Source of the DNA: Kluyvera sp046569695
Lineage (GTDB): Bacteria; Pseudomonadota; Gammaproteobacteria; Enterobacterales; Enterobacteriaceae
Direction: 5' to 3'
NCBI RefSeq assembly: GCF_046569695.1
Contig: NZ_JBKHUI010000003.1
Span: forward strand, 124,001-188,000
Length of the DNA: 64,000 nucleotides
The number at the start of each line of letters is the position of its first letter. The first letter of the stretch is position 1. The notes beneath the pieces are model-generated. The model did no database searches. It was not told the DNA's origin and worked only from the letters and a program-made list of their open reading frames with translations. The position numbers and the translations under genes are program-made. Shown here piece by piece: positions 35,396 to 43,673 of the stretch.

Positions 35396-36294
35396 ACATC
35401 GGGGCTCAAGAGTTGTTGGCAACCAAGCCAGCCTTCACGGCCAGCCAATTCTCCCCGTACCACCTTTCCAACCGGGAGCTGACGGAAGTCATCCGGAAGA
35501 AGCTGGCTCAGCGGGCAAAACAGAATTTCCTGTTGCGCCGCCAGGGTCAGCAGATAATCGAACTGTTCGGCGCACACACCGCCTTCAACCTCTGCATGAA
35601 TGGTATAAACCGGCGTACCGGTATCTTTGCGGATCTGCTCCAGCAGCCAGCGGTTATAGCCTTCAGCGCTGACCACGGTGCCGACGGCTTCATCCCAGGT
35701 TGGCAAGGTAACGGGGATCTGCACGGTAGCCGTCTCCCCATTAGCCAGCTGTGGAAGAAACGGCTGCGTGCCACGACAGTCGCTGTTGTAGTGAAAATCA
35801 AACGACTCTTTGGCCTTCACCACGCGCTGATCCGCGCGCCAGCCCGCCACCGCAGAGCAGGAGACCGGACGGCCGAGAATAGACTCCAGCTCACGCAAGC
35901 CGCGCCCAATCTCTTCCACCAGCTGCTGCTCTTTCCATACGCCGCTCCACTGCTGCCAGCGGTGATGATCCCAGGCATGTAGCCCGACTTCATGCACCTG
36001 CGCAACGCTACGGATAATCTCCGCGTTCGCCGCACCGATACGTCGTCCAGGCCAGGCCGTGCCGGCGAGGAGAATATCCCAGCCATACAGCGATGCCGCG
36101 CGCGAGCGCAGCATCTTCCACAAGAACTTCGGTTTTACCAGGCGCCACAGGTGGCGCCCCATGTTATCCGGCCCGACGCTGAAGAAAAAACTGGCCTGTA
36201 CGCGGTGCTTTTTGAGCACCGCCATCAGCCGTGGTACGCCCTCGCGAGTACCGCGAAAGGTGTCCACATCAACGCGCAAACCTACTTTTTTCAT
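35392..36294 (-). CDS. arnD: Undecaprenyl-phosphate-Ara4FN deformylase ArnD
   Basis: 300-residue NodB-type polysaccharide deacetylase fold. Begins MKKVGLRVDVDTFRGTREGV (metal-binding Asp in VDVDT) with HAWDHHRW later. Removes the formyl group from undecaprenyl-phosphate-Ara4FN, committing the intermediate. Overlaps arnA and arnT by four bases each. Confidence 0.95.
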   Translation of the reverse strand: MKKVGLRVDVDTFRGTREGVPRLMAVLKKHRVQASFFFSVGPDNMGRHLWRLVKPKFLWKMLRSRAASLYGWDILLAGTAWPGRRIGAANAEIIRSVAQVHEVGLHAWDHHRWQQWSGVWKEQQLVEEIGRGLRELESILGRPVSCSAVAGWRADQRVVKAKESFDFHYNSDCRGTQPFLPQLANGETATVQIPVTLPTWDEAVGTVVSAEGYNRWLLEQIRKDTGTPVYTIHAEVEGGVCAEQFDYLLTLAAQQEILFCPLSQLLPDDFRQLPVGKVVRGELAGREGWLGCQQLLSPDV

Positions 36295-38276
36295 GATGAT
36301 TTTTCATCCGTCAGTTCAACCGTGCGCAGGAAGAAGTCCAGCGTCTCTTCAACGGTCTGCTGCATTTCTACCGTCGGATGCCAGTCAAGGCAACGTTTGG
36401 CGTTACGGATGCTCGGCTTACGGTGTTCTACATCCTGATAGCCTTTACCATAGTAGTCGCTGCTTTCCACTTCACGGAAGCCAGCAAACGGCGGGAAGCG
36501 GTCGCGCAGCGGGTGACGTTCGAAGCAGTCGAGCAGCATTTCCGCCAGCTCTTTGATGCTCGCTTCGTTGTCCGGGTTACCGATGTTGATGATCTGCCCA
36601 TCGCAGCGGCCATCTTTGTTTTCGATAATGCGGAACAGCGCTTCGATACCGTCGCTGATATCGGTGAAGCAGCGTTTCTGCTTGCCGCCTTCGATCAGTT
36701 TGATCGGCGACCCTTCCACCAGGTTAAGAATCAGCTGGGTGATCGCGCGCGAGCTGCCGATACGCGCGGCGTTCAGGTTGTCCAGACGTGGGCCCATCCA
36801 GTTAAACGGACGGAACAGGGTAAATTTGAGGCCGGTTTTGTCGCCGTAGGCCCAAATCACGCGGTCCAGCAGCTGTTTGGAAACCGAGTAGATCCAGCGC
36901 TGTTTGCTGATTGGCCCCACCACCAGGTTGGAGGTGTCTTCGTCGAAGTTTGCGTCGGTGCACATGCCGTACACTTCGGAAGTCGACGGGAAGATGATGC
37001 GCTTGTTGTACTTCACGCAGTCACGAATAATCTTCAGGTTCTCTTCGAAGTCCAGCTCGAACACGCGCAGCGGGTTACGGGTGTATTCGATAGGGGTCGC
37101 AATCGCCACCAGCGGCAGCACCACGTCGCATTTCTTAATGTGGTATTCGATCCACTCGGAGTGGATGCTGATGTCGCCTTCCACAAAGTGGAAACGCGGG
37201 CAGTCGAGGAAGCGGCTGATGGCGTCAGAGCCAATATCCAGGCCGTAAATCTCGTAGTTGTCGTCCTCAAGCAGGCGCTCAGTCAGGTGGTTACCGATAA
37301 AGCCGTTCACGCCCAGAATCAGCACGCGGGTACGACGCTTCACCGCCACAAACGGACGGCTGGAGAGCAGCGCACCGGCTACCAGGCCCATTGCTGGCGC
37401 CAGCTGAGTGCCCTGCATGTAAACGCCGTTAGCGCTCTGACCGGTAACGATTTCCAGCGCGCCTTCACCGCAGGCAACCACCAGCGGAGCCACGGACAGC
37501 ACGGTACCCGGCATCGCGGCGGCCATATCGGTACGCACGCGGGATTTCCAGACGATAAATTTATTGGTGCCGACATAGCCAAACGCGCCCGGCCACGGAT
37601 CGCTCACCGCACGCACCAGGTTGTGCAGTTCCTGCGCCGGTTTTTCCCAGGTCAGACGACCGTCATCCGGGGTACGACGACCCACGTAGGTTGCCTGAGT
37701 CTCGTCCTGCGCACGTTCCTGCGTCTGGCCGCTGCGAATTTTTGGCAGCGCGTCGCCCAGCAGCGTCTGGGAAGCCGCGCACAGCTTACGGTGCAGCGAC
37801 AGCGCTACGTCAGAATCGGCAATAGCGACGGTCTGCTGCGCCACAATGTCGCCCGCATCAGCACGGTGGGTCATGCGGTGCAGGGTCACGCCGGTCTCTT
37901 TCTCACCGTTGACCAGCACCCAGTTCAGCGGCGCGCGGCCACGGTATTTAGGCAGCAGCGAGCCGTGCAGGTTGAAGGCGCCTTTTGGTGCCAGATTGAG
38001 GATTTCGTCGCTCAACAGGTTGCGATAGTAGAAGGAGAAAATCACGTCCGGCGCCATCGCACGAATACGGTCAACCCACAGCGGGTGGTTCACATCTTCC
38101 GGCGCATAGACGGTAATGCCCTGCTCGGCTGCCAAACGGGCAACGGAGCCAAAGAAGTTGTTTTCACCGGCGTTATCCGGGTGAGTGAAGATCGCCTCAA
38201 TGTCGTATCCGGCGTCCAGCAGTGCCTGAATACCGGTGCAACCCATGTCGTGATAGGCAAATACAACAGCTTTCAT
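36291..38276 (-). CDS. arnA: Bifunctional UDP-Ara4N formyltransferase/UDP-GlcA decarboxylase ArnA
   Basis: 661 residues, two domains. The N-terminal formyltransferase (about 1-300) has the catalytic NLHGSLLPKYRG segment (Asn102/His104) and the Asp140-type HRADAGDIV. The C-terminal short-chain dehydrogenase (from about 315) starts with GVNGFIGNHLTERLLE and has the STSEVYG and YSVSK active-site motifs. It oxidatively decarboxylates UDP-glucuronate and later formylates UDP-Ara4N. Confidence 0.98.
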   Translation of the reverse strand: MKAVVFAYHDMGCTGIQALLDAGYDIEAIFTHPDNAGENNFFGSVARLAAEQGITVYAPEDVNHPLWVDRIRAMAPDVIFSFYYRNLLSDEILNLAPKGAFNLHGSLLPKYRGRAPLNWVLVNGEKETGVTLHRMTHRADAGDIVAQQTVAIADSDVALSLHRKLCAASQTLLGDALPKIRSGQTQERAQDETQATYVGRRTPDDGRLTWEKPAQELHNLVRAVSDPWPGAFGYVGTNKFIVWKSRVRTDMAAAMPGTVLSVAPLVVACGEGALEIVTGQSANGVYMQGTQLAPAMGLVAGALLSSRPFVAVKRRTRVLILGVNGFIGNHLTERLLEDDNYEIYGLDIGSDAISRFLDCPRFHFVEGDISIHSEWIEYHIKKCDVVLPLVAIATPIEYTRNPLRVFELDFEENLKIIRDCVKYNKRIIFPSTSEVYGMCTDANFDEDTSNLVVGPISKQRWIYSVSKQLLDRVIWAYGDKTGLKFTLFRPFNWMGPRLDNLNAARIGSSRAITQLILNLVEGSPIKLIEGGKQKRCFTDISDGIEALFRIIENKDGRCDGQIINIGNPDNEASIKELAEMLLDCFERHPLRDRFPPFAGFREVESSDYYGKGYQDVEHRKPSIRNAKRCLDWHPTVEMQQTVEETLDFFLRTVELTDEKSS

Positions 38277-39256
38277 TAACGATTTTCCTCTTCAGATTCC
38301 AGATTTTCCTGGCGAACAACACGTTGAATAAAGTAACGAGGACGGGCGCGCACGTCGTTGTAGATGCGGCCGATATACTCCCCGAGCAGGCCCATGCCGA
38401 TAAACTGAGCCCCGATAAACATGAACAGAATGGCGAACAGCATGAACACGCCGTCCCCCGCCCATTCCGGGCCCAGCGCCAGGCGCAGCACCACTAACAG
38501 AATGGAGAAGGCAAATCCGAGCACGGCGATGACGCTGCCGACCACGCTCAGAAGACGCAGCGGCGTGGTGGTTAAACAGGTCACCAGGTCGTACATCAGG
38601 TTGATCAGGCGCATAAAGCTGTATTTCGAGTCACCGAACTCGCGCTCGGCGTGCATCACCGGGATCTCCACGGCGCGGCGAGCAAAGGTATTCGCCAGAA
38701 TCGGGATAAAGGTGCTGCGTTCGTGGCAGTTGAGCATCGCGTCGATGATGTGGCGGCGATAGGCGCGCAGCATGCAGCCGTAGTCGCCCATCGCTTTACC
38801 GGTGGTCCGTTGGATCAGACGGTTAATCATCTTCGAGGCGGTTTTACGGAAGATGCTGTCCTGACGATTCTGGCGCACGGTGCCGACCACGTCATAGCCT
38901 TCGTCCGCTTTTTCGACCAGCCGCGGGATCTCCTCCGGCGGGTTTTGCAGGTCAGCATCAAGAGTAATGATCAGGTCGCCGGTAACGTGGCTAAAGCCCG
39001 CCATGATCGCCGAGTGTTGACCGTAGTTACGGTTCAGCAGCACCGCCACGATGTGGCTTTCCGGGGCTTCTGCCGCTTCAACCAGCATGCGTGCGGAGTC
39101 GTCGCTGCTGCCGTCATCAACCAGCAGAATTTCATAGTCACGATTCAGGGTCGCGCAGGCCGCGTCGGTACGGCGGATTAACTCCGGCAGGCTATCCTGC
39201 TCGTTGTAAACCGGGATCACGACGGAGACTTTCTTAACTAATGGGTACTCAAACAT
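38276..39256 (-). CDS. arnC: Undecaprenyl-phosphate Ara4FN transferase ArnC
   Basis: 326-residue GT2 glycosyltransferase: VVIPVYNEQDSLPEL and DADLQNPPEE motifs, then two C-terminal membrane helices (LLSVVGSVIAVLGFAF and GVFMLFAILFMFIGAQF). Moves Ara4FN from UDP to undecaprenyl phosphate. Confidence 0.96.
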   Translation of the reverse strand: MFEYPLVKKVSVVIPVYNEQDSLPELIRRTDAACATLNRDYEILLVDDGSSDDSARMLVEAAEAPESHIVAVLLNRNYGQHSAIMAGFSHVTGDLIITLDADLQNPPEEIPRLVEKADEGYDVVGTVRQNRQDSIFRKTASKMINRLIQRTTGKAMGDYGCMLRAYRRHIIDAMLNCHERSTFIPILANTFARRAVEIPVMHAEREFGDSKYSFMRLINLMYDLVTCLTTTPLRLLSVVGSVIAVLGFAFSILLVVLRLALGPEWAGDGVFMLFAILFMFIGAQFIGMGLLGEYIGRIYNDVRARPRYFIQRVVRQENLESEEENR

Positions 39257-39257
39257 A

Positions 39258-40397
39258 TCAGCAGCCTGCTAACTGGTGGAGCGCCGTAATGACACGGGTG
39301 GTGTCGTCATCGGTCATATCCGGGAAAAGAGGTAATGAACAGATACGCGCGCTGTTCCATTCGGTATTCGGCAGGGAGAGTTCCGGGAAGCGTTCGCGGT
39401 AATATTTCTGCGTATGCGCCGCACGGAAGTGCAGCCCGGTGCCAATGCCCTGCGCCTTGAGCTGTTCCATCAGCGCATCGCGGCTGATACCGCAACGCTG
39501 TTCGTCCACGCGAATAATAAACAGGTGCCAGGCGTGCAGGTGCGGCCAGCTCGGCACAGCCAACGGCTGGAAAGGCGTATCCGCCAGTTCCTGCACGTAG
39601 CGCTGCGCGATATCGTGACGACGCTGATTGGCCTGACCCAGCTTGCCCAGTTGAACCAGCGCCAGCGCGGCGTTGATATCGGCCAGGTTGTACTTAAATC
39701 CGGGGCTAATCACTTCCGCCTGCGGCGCGCGGCCATGGGTCTGGCGATCGTAGGCATCAACGCCAAGACCGTGGAATTTGAGGCTGCGAATGCGGTTTGC
39801 CAGCTGTTCGTCATCAGTGACAATCAGCCCGCCCTCGGCGCTGGTCATGTTCTTGATGGCGTGGAAGGAGAAAATCGCCGTTCCCTGCCAGCCAACATGG
39901 TGGCCTTTGTAATAGGTACCCGCCGCATGCGCCGCATCTTCAATCAGCGGAATACCGTGGCGTTCAGCCACGGCGCGCAGCCCGTCGATATCCGCAGGCG
40001 CGCCAGCATAATGCACGGGAATAATGGCTTTAGTACGCGGGGTAATCGCCGCTTCGACCGCCTCAGGGGTAATCATCAGATTGTCACGATCGACATCGAT
40101 CATCACCGGCGTAGCGCCCAGCAGCACGATCATATTGAGGGTAGAAACCCAGGTTTGCGAAGGGGTGATGACTTCATCGCCAGGACCAATACCGAGGGCC
40201 ATCAGCGTAACGTGCATACCACCGGTCGCGGAGCTCACGGCAATCGAAAAACGGTTGCCCGTCAGGGCGCAAAACGCCTCTTCCAGCGCCTGGTTTTTTG
40301 GCCCGGTGGTGATCCAACCGGATTGCAGCACCTCTTTCAGCGCTGCGAACTCCGCCTCGCCCATAGAGGGACGTGAAAACGGCAGAAAATCACTCAT
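39258..40397 (-). CDS. arnB: UDP-Ara4O aminotransferase ArnB
   Basis: 379-residue PLP-dependent aminotransferase of the DegT/DnrJ/EryC1 family. The PLP-lysine lies in FSFHAIKNMTSAEGG and PLP-phosphate contacts in SSATGGMHV. Transfers an amino group from glutamate to UDP-4-keto-arabinose. First gene of arnBCADTEF; one base separates it from arnC. Confidence 0.97.
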   Translation of the reverse strand: MSDFLPFSRPSMGEAEFAALKEVLQSGWITTGPKNQALEEAFCALTGNRFSIAVSSATGGMHVTLMALGIGPGDEVITPSQTWVSTLNMIVLLGATPVMIDVDRDNLMITPEAVEAAITPRTKAIIPVHYAGAPADIDGLRAVAERHGIPLIEDAAHAAGTYYKGHHVGWQGTAIFSFHAIKNMTSAEGGLIVTDDEQLANRIRSLKFHGLGVDAYDRQTHGRAPQAEVISPGFKYNLADINAALALVQLGKLGQANQRRHDIAQRYVQELADTPFQPLAVPSWPHLHAWHLFIIRVDEQRCGISRDALMEQLKAQGIGTGLHFRAAHTQKYYRERFPELSLPNTEWNSARICSLPLFPDMTDDDTTRVITALHQLAGC

Positions 40398-40540
40398 GAA
40401 TGTTCCTTACCCTATAACACAAATGTGTACGCCTGATTCGTGAATAAAACGGTGCTATCGCGATGTTGTTAAAATCAGGAATAGATAGATGTGATAATTA
40501 AACCTACAACATTGAATTGCAGTAAAAGTATCAGTGTTAT

Positions 40541-40557
40541 CTTAGGATAAGATTAAG
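40541..40557 (-). promoter_or_regulatory. PmrA (BasR) box upstream of arnB
   Basis: On the minus strand CTTAAT-N5-CCTAAG, matching the (C/T)TTAA(G/T)-N5-repeat pattern of PmrA sites. It is about 145 bases upstream of the arnB start. The surrounding 380-base gap (40398-40778) is AT-rich, holds no gene, and ends at the padC terminator. PmrA activation of the arn operon is established in Salmonella. Confidence 0.65.
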
Positions 40558-40647
40558 AAAGAAATACGCATTCGCACAATAAATGATTAATAAACAAAAT
40601 CAATACTTTATGAAGGTCATTGTTCTCACTGAATTTTTGTAAAAAAA

Positions 40648-40678
40648 AGCCCAGTTTGCATTGCAACTGGGCTTTGGT
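40648..40678 (-). terminator. Terminator after padC
   Basis: AAGCCCAGTT and AACTGGGCTT around a TGCATTGC loop; on the minus strand the stem is followed by TTTTTTTTACAAAAA. Lies about 100 bases after the padC stop. Confidence 0.85.
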
Positions 40679-40778
40679 TCACATAATTCAACGTATTCTA
40701 AACAAAGTCTTTATTTATGACCGTTTTAATGTTCGTTGAATATTAGTGTAATAAATAATATGTATATCGGTGGTAAAC

Positions 40779-41285
40779 CTAGCGCAAATTAGCAGGGAAA
40801 TCTTTTGGTAATTCGCTAGCGGCGCAGTTAATTACGCTGTCGTTATTGGCCCCACAGTCGTGAACGAAGGTAATTGTCGCGAATTCATCAATCACTTCCG
40901 TTGGGTACGCCGGGCCCGCATCACGGTAGCTATTCATCAGCGGAATGTGATCATTCTGGAAGCAGACGGTTTTTTCCGGGTTGTTCATCACCCAACGTGG
41001 GAAGAAGATGGTGCCGTGGAACAGTTTGTCGCCCAGATTCGCAATCAGGCTCACGTCGGTGCCGGTAGGCTCAGTCCAGGAAATTTTGTAGATGTTTTCA
41101 CCTACGCGGACAATGTACGCCTGCTGGTCTTTCACCCAACGATTCGCCACGATGCCGCTGTGAATACGATAATCAAGGGTGTTGTCGTTTTTAACGTAAA
41201 TCTCGTAGTTCCAGCCGTTGTCATAGGTATAGACCAGATGTTTGCCAACGAAACCGCTCAAATCGTGTTTATCAAAGTTGCTCAT
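40779..41285 (-). CDS. padC: Phenolic acid decarboxylase PadC
   Basis: 168-residue cytosolic enzyme that decarboxylates ferulic, p-coumaric and caffeic acids to vinyl phenols. The family motifs are clear: YTYDNGWNYEIYVKNDNTLDYRIHSG at the N-terminus (with the active-site tyrosines and the conserved glutamate in the following strands) and TVCFQNDHIP. Lipocalin-like beta-barrel fold. Not in E. coli K-12 at this site. Divergent from a LysR gene that probably controls it. Confidence 0.93.
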   Translation of the reverse strand: MSNFDKHDLSGFVGKHLVYTYDNGWNYEIYVKNDNTLDYRIHSGIVANRWVKDQQAYIVRVGENIYKISWTEPTGTDVSLIANLGDKLFHGTIFFPRWVMNNPEKTVCFQNDHIPLMNSYRDAGPAYPTEVIDEFATITFVHDCGANNDSVINCAASELPKDFPANLR

Positions 41286-41384
41286 GATTAAATCTCCTCG
41301 TGTCGATGCAGAGATCTTATTGCTTTAAAAAGTAAATGAATAACGCTATGTTTCAATGAAACTCATCTGCTTTTTAAATCAATT

Positions 41385-42248
41385 ATGCATAAAACGACGC
41401 TGGAACAATGGGCACTGCTGGAGAAGGTGGTGGAGCTGGGCAGCTTTGCAAAAGCGGCTGAAGAGACTCACCGCAGCCAGTCGTCAGTGAGCTACAACCT
41501 GGCGCTATTACAGGAAAGACTTGGCGTGGCGCTACTTGCCCCGGAAGGCCGCCGTGCGGTGTTAACCCCGGCCGGTGAGCTGCTGCTCACGCAGGTCAAA
41601 CCGCTACTCAAGGCCTTTGCCTGGGTAGAGACGCGCGCCGCCACACTGCGTGAAGGCATGCGCACCCGGCTGGATTTGGTGGTCGACAGTATTTTCCCGC
41701 GCGAGCGGCTGTTCGCCATTTTGCGTCAGTTCCAGCAGCGCTATCCGCAAACCCAGGTGCGCTTAACCGAAGTGCTGGAGAACGCCAGCGGCAACGATGT
41801 GGTTCAGGCCGAAGCGGACGTGATGGTGCTGACTCGCCGTCAGGACATCACCGGGCGCGGCGAATGGCTGATGAATATCGATTTTGTCGCCGTCGCCCAT
41901 CGCGACCATCCCCTCTTCCAGAGCGAAGGCCCACTCAGCGATGAACAGCTACGCGCCTGGCCGTTGATCCGTATTGCCGATAACAACAGCGACGGGCAGA
42001 CCGAGCGCGACGCGTGGACCTTTTCAACCATTGATGCGGCGATTGACGCGGTGATGTATCAGGTGGGATACGGCTGGCTGCCGGAGGAGAGAATTCAGAA
42101 CGAACTGGCGCAAGGGATTTTAAAAACGCTGCCGCTCAGCCACGGCGTGCGGCGCGCCACGCCGCTGCATCTGATCGTCAAACGGGATTTAGCCCCGCTC
42201 GACGAACAGGTGGAGATGCTGCTGCGGCTCTTTAGCCAGCAGAATTAA
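41385..42248 (+). CDS. LysR-family regulator, likely controlling padC
   Basis: 287 residues: N-terminal winged helix-turn-helix (MHKTTLEQWALLEKVVELGS ... HRSQSSVSYNLALLQERLGV, about residues 1-60) and a type 2 periplasmic-binding-like sensor domain. Divergent from padC with a 99-base shared gap, the usual arrangement for a LysR activator and its target. Effector is inferred to be a phenolic acid; sequence alone does not prove it. Confidence 0.85.
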   Translation: MHKTTLEQWALLEKVVELGSFAKAAEETHRSQSSVSYNLALLQERLGVALLAPEGRRAVLTPAGELLLTQVKPLLKAFAWVETRAATLREGMRTRLDLVVDSIFPRERLFAILRQFQQRYPQTQVRLTEVLENASGNDVVQAEADVMVLTRRQDITGRGEWLMNIDFVAVAHRDHPLFQSEGPLSDEQLRAWPLIRIADNNSDGQTERDAWTFSTIDAAIDAVMYQVGYGWLPEERIQNELAQGILKTLPLSHGVRRATPLHLIVKRDLAPLDEQVEMLLRLFSQQN

Positions 42249-42252
42249 TCGC

Positions 42253-43443
42253 TTATTCCGCCAGCGCCTGCGCACACGCCCAGGCGCTGGACCATGCCCA
42301 CTGGAAGTTATAGCCGCCCAGCCAGCCGGTCACGTCCATCACTTCGCCGATAAAGTAGAGCCCCGGCGCTTTCTTCGCTTCCATGGTGCGTGAAGAGAGT
42401 TCGTTGGTGTCAACGCCGCCCAGCGTCACTTCCGCCGTGCGATAGCCTTCGGTGCCGTTTGGCTGTACGCGCCAGTCGGTCAGGGTATCGACCAACGTTT
42501 GCTGTTCGCGAACGTTCAGCTGTTTAAGGGTGACGTCAGGAATTTGCCCAAGCTGTTGCAGGCATTCAACCAACCGTTTCGGTAACTGCATCGCCAGCGT
42601 GTTTTTCAGGCTCTGATTCGGATGTTCGGCGCGCTGGACGTCGAGGAAGTCCGCCAGATCGATATCCGGCAGTAAATTAATGCTCACGAACTCGCCCGCC
42701 TGCCAATAGCTTGAGATTTGCAACACTGCGGGGCCAGAGAGGCCACGGTGGGTGAAAAGCAGACTTTCGCGGAATACCGTGCCGTCCTGCGCGGTGATGA
42801 CCGACGGCACTGACACGCCGGAAAGCACCTGCAGCGGTTCGAGCATCGGCTTGTGCAGCGTAAACGGCACCAGACCTGCGCGGGTTGGCAGCACCTTCAG
42901 GCCAAACTGCTCGGCAACCTTATAGCCGAAAGGCGTTGCCCCAAGGCCCGGCATCGACAGGCCGCCGCTGGCAATCACCAGCTTATCGGCCGACACTTCA
43001 TCACCGTTAAGTTGAAGCGTGTAGCCCTCGTCATTACGGGTGACGCTCAGGATTTCACTTCGCAGGCGCGTGGTCACGTTGCCCTTTTCGCACTCGGCAA
43101 CCAGCATCGCCACGATTTGATCGGCGGAGTCATCGCAGAAAAGCTGCCCGAGGGTCTTTTCATGCCAGGCAATACCGTGCTTGCCGACCATGTCGATAAA
43201 GTCCCATTGGGTATAGCGCGCCAGTGCAGATTTGCAGAAATGCGGGTTTTGACTCAGATATGCCGCGGGTTCGACATAAAGGTTAGTAAAATTGCAGCGA
43301 CCGCCGCCGGACATGAGGATTTTACGCCCCGGTTTTTTACCGTTATCTAACAGCAAAACGCGGCGCCCAGCCTGCCCAGCCATGGCGGCACAAAACATTC
43401 CTGCCGCTCCGGCACCTACTACAATGGCATCAAACCTTTCCAC
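42253..43443 (-). CDS. yhiN: HI0933-family flavoprotein YhiN
   Basis: 396-residue FAD-binding protein of the HI0933/YhiN family. FAD motif VVGAGAAGMFCAAMAGQAG near residue 10, the family motif KPGRKILMSGGGRCN and a C-terminal GGYNFQWAWSSAW loop. Function unknown. It converges with the LysR gene, five bases apart. Confidence 0.92.
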   Translation of the reverse strand: MERFDAIVVGAGAAGMFCAAMAGQAGRRVLLLDNGKKPGRKILMSGGGRCNFTNLYVEPAAYLSQNPHFCKSALARYTQWDFIDMVGKHGIAWHEKTLGQLFCDDSADQIVAMLVAECEKGNVTTRLRSEILSVTRNDEGYTLQLNGDEVSADKLVIASGGLSMPGLGATPFGYKVAEQFGLKVLPTRAGLVPFTLHKPMLEPLQVLSGVSVPSVITAQDGTVFRESLLFTHRGLSGPAVLQISSYWQAGEFVSINLLPDIDLADFLDVQRAEHPNQSLKNTLAMQLPKRLVECLQQLGQIPDVTLKQLNVREQQTLVDTLTDWRVQPNGTEGYRTAEVTLGGVDTNELSSRTMEAKKAPGLYFIGEVMDVTGWLGGYNFQWAWSSAWACAQALAE

Positions 43444-43673
43444 GCACTATCCTCAACTTAGGTATTGTCGGGAATTGTAAATTTTTCACCGAAGTCGTAC
43501 CAGTGAAATATCAACAAACCCGACTTATCTGATTGATACAAAATAAATAATTCTTTCTGACCTTTAAAATAGTATGGACAAATATCAAAAAAAATAGAGA
43601 TTTCACTTTGCCCGCGCCGCCAATGTCCCTGATAATGCCGCGCGTTCATGTCCTCAAAATGGCGTAACGTCCT

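Noticed and set aside
36378..38279. 633-residue open frame on the plus strand
   Set aside because: Entirely antisense to arnA, which is strongly supported. Long antisense frames are common in GC-rich genes; composition is typical of a shadow frame (rich in Arg, His, Val).
43458..43649. 63-residue open frame between yhiN and pitA
   Set aside because: No ribosome-binding site and no similarity recognised; more likely the pitA leader and promoter.
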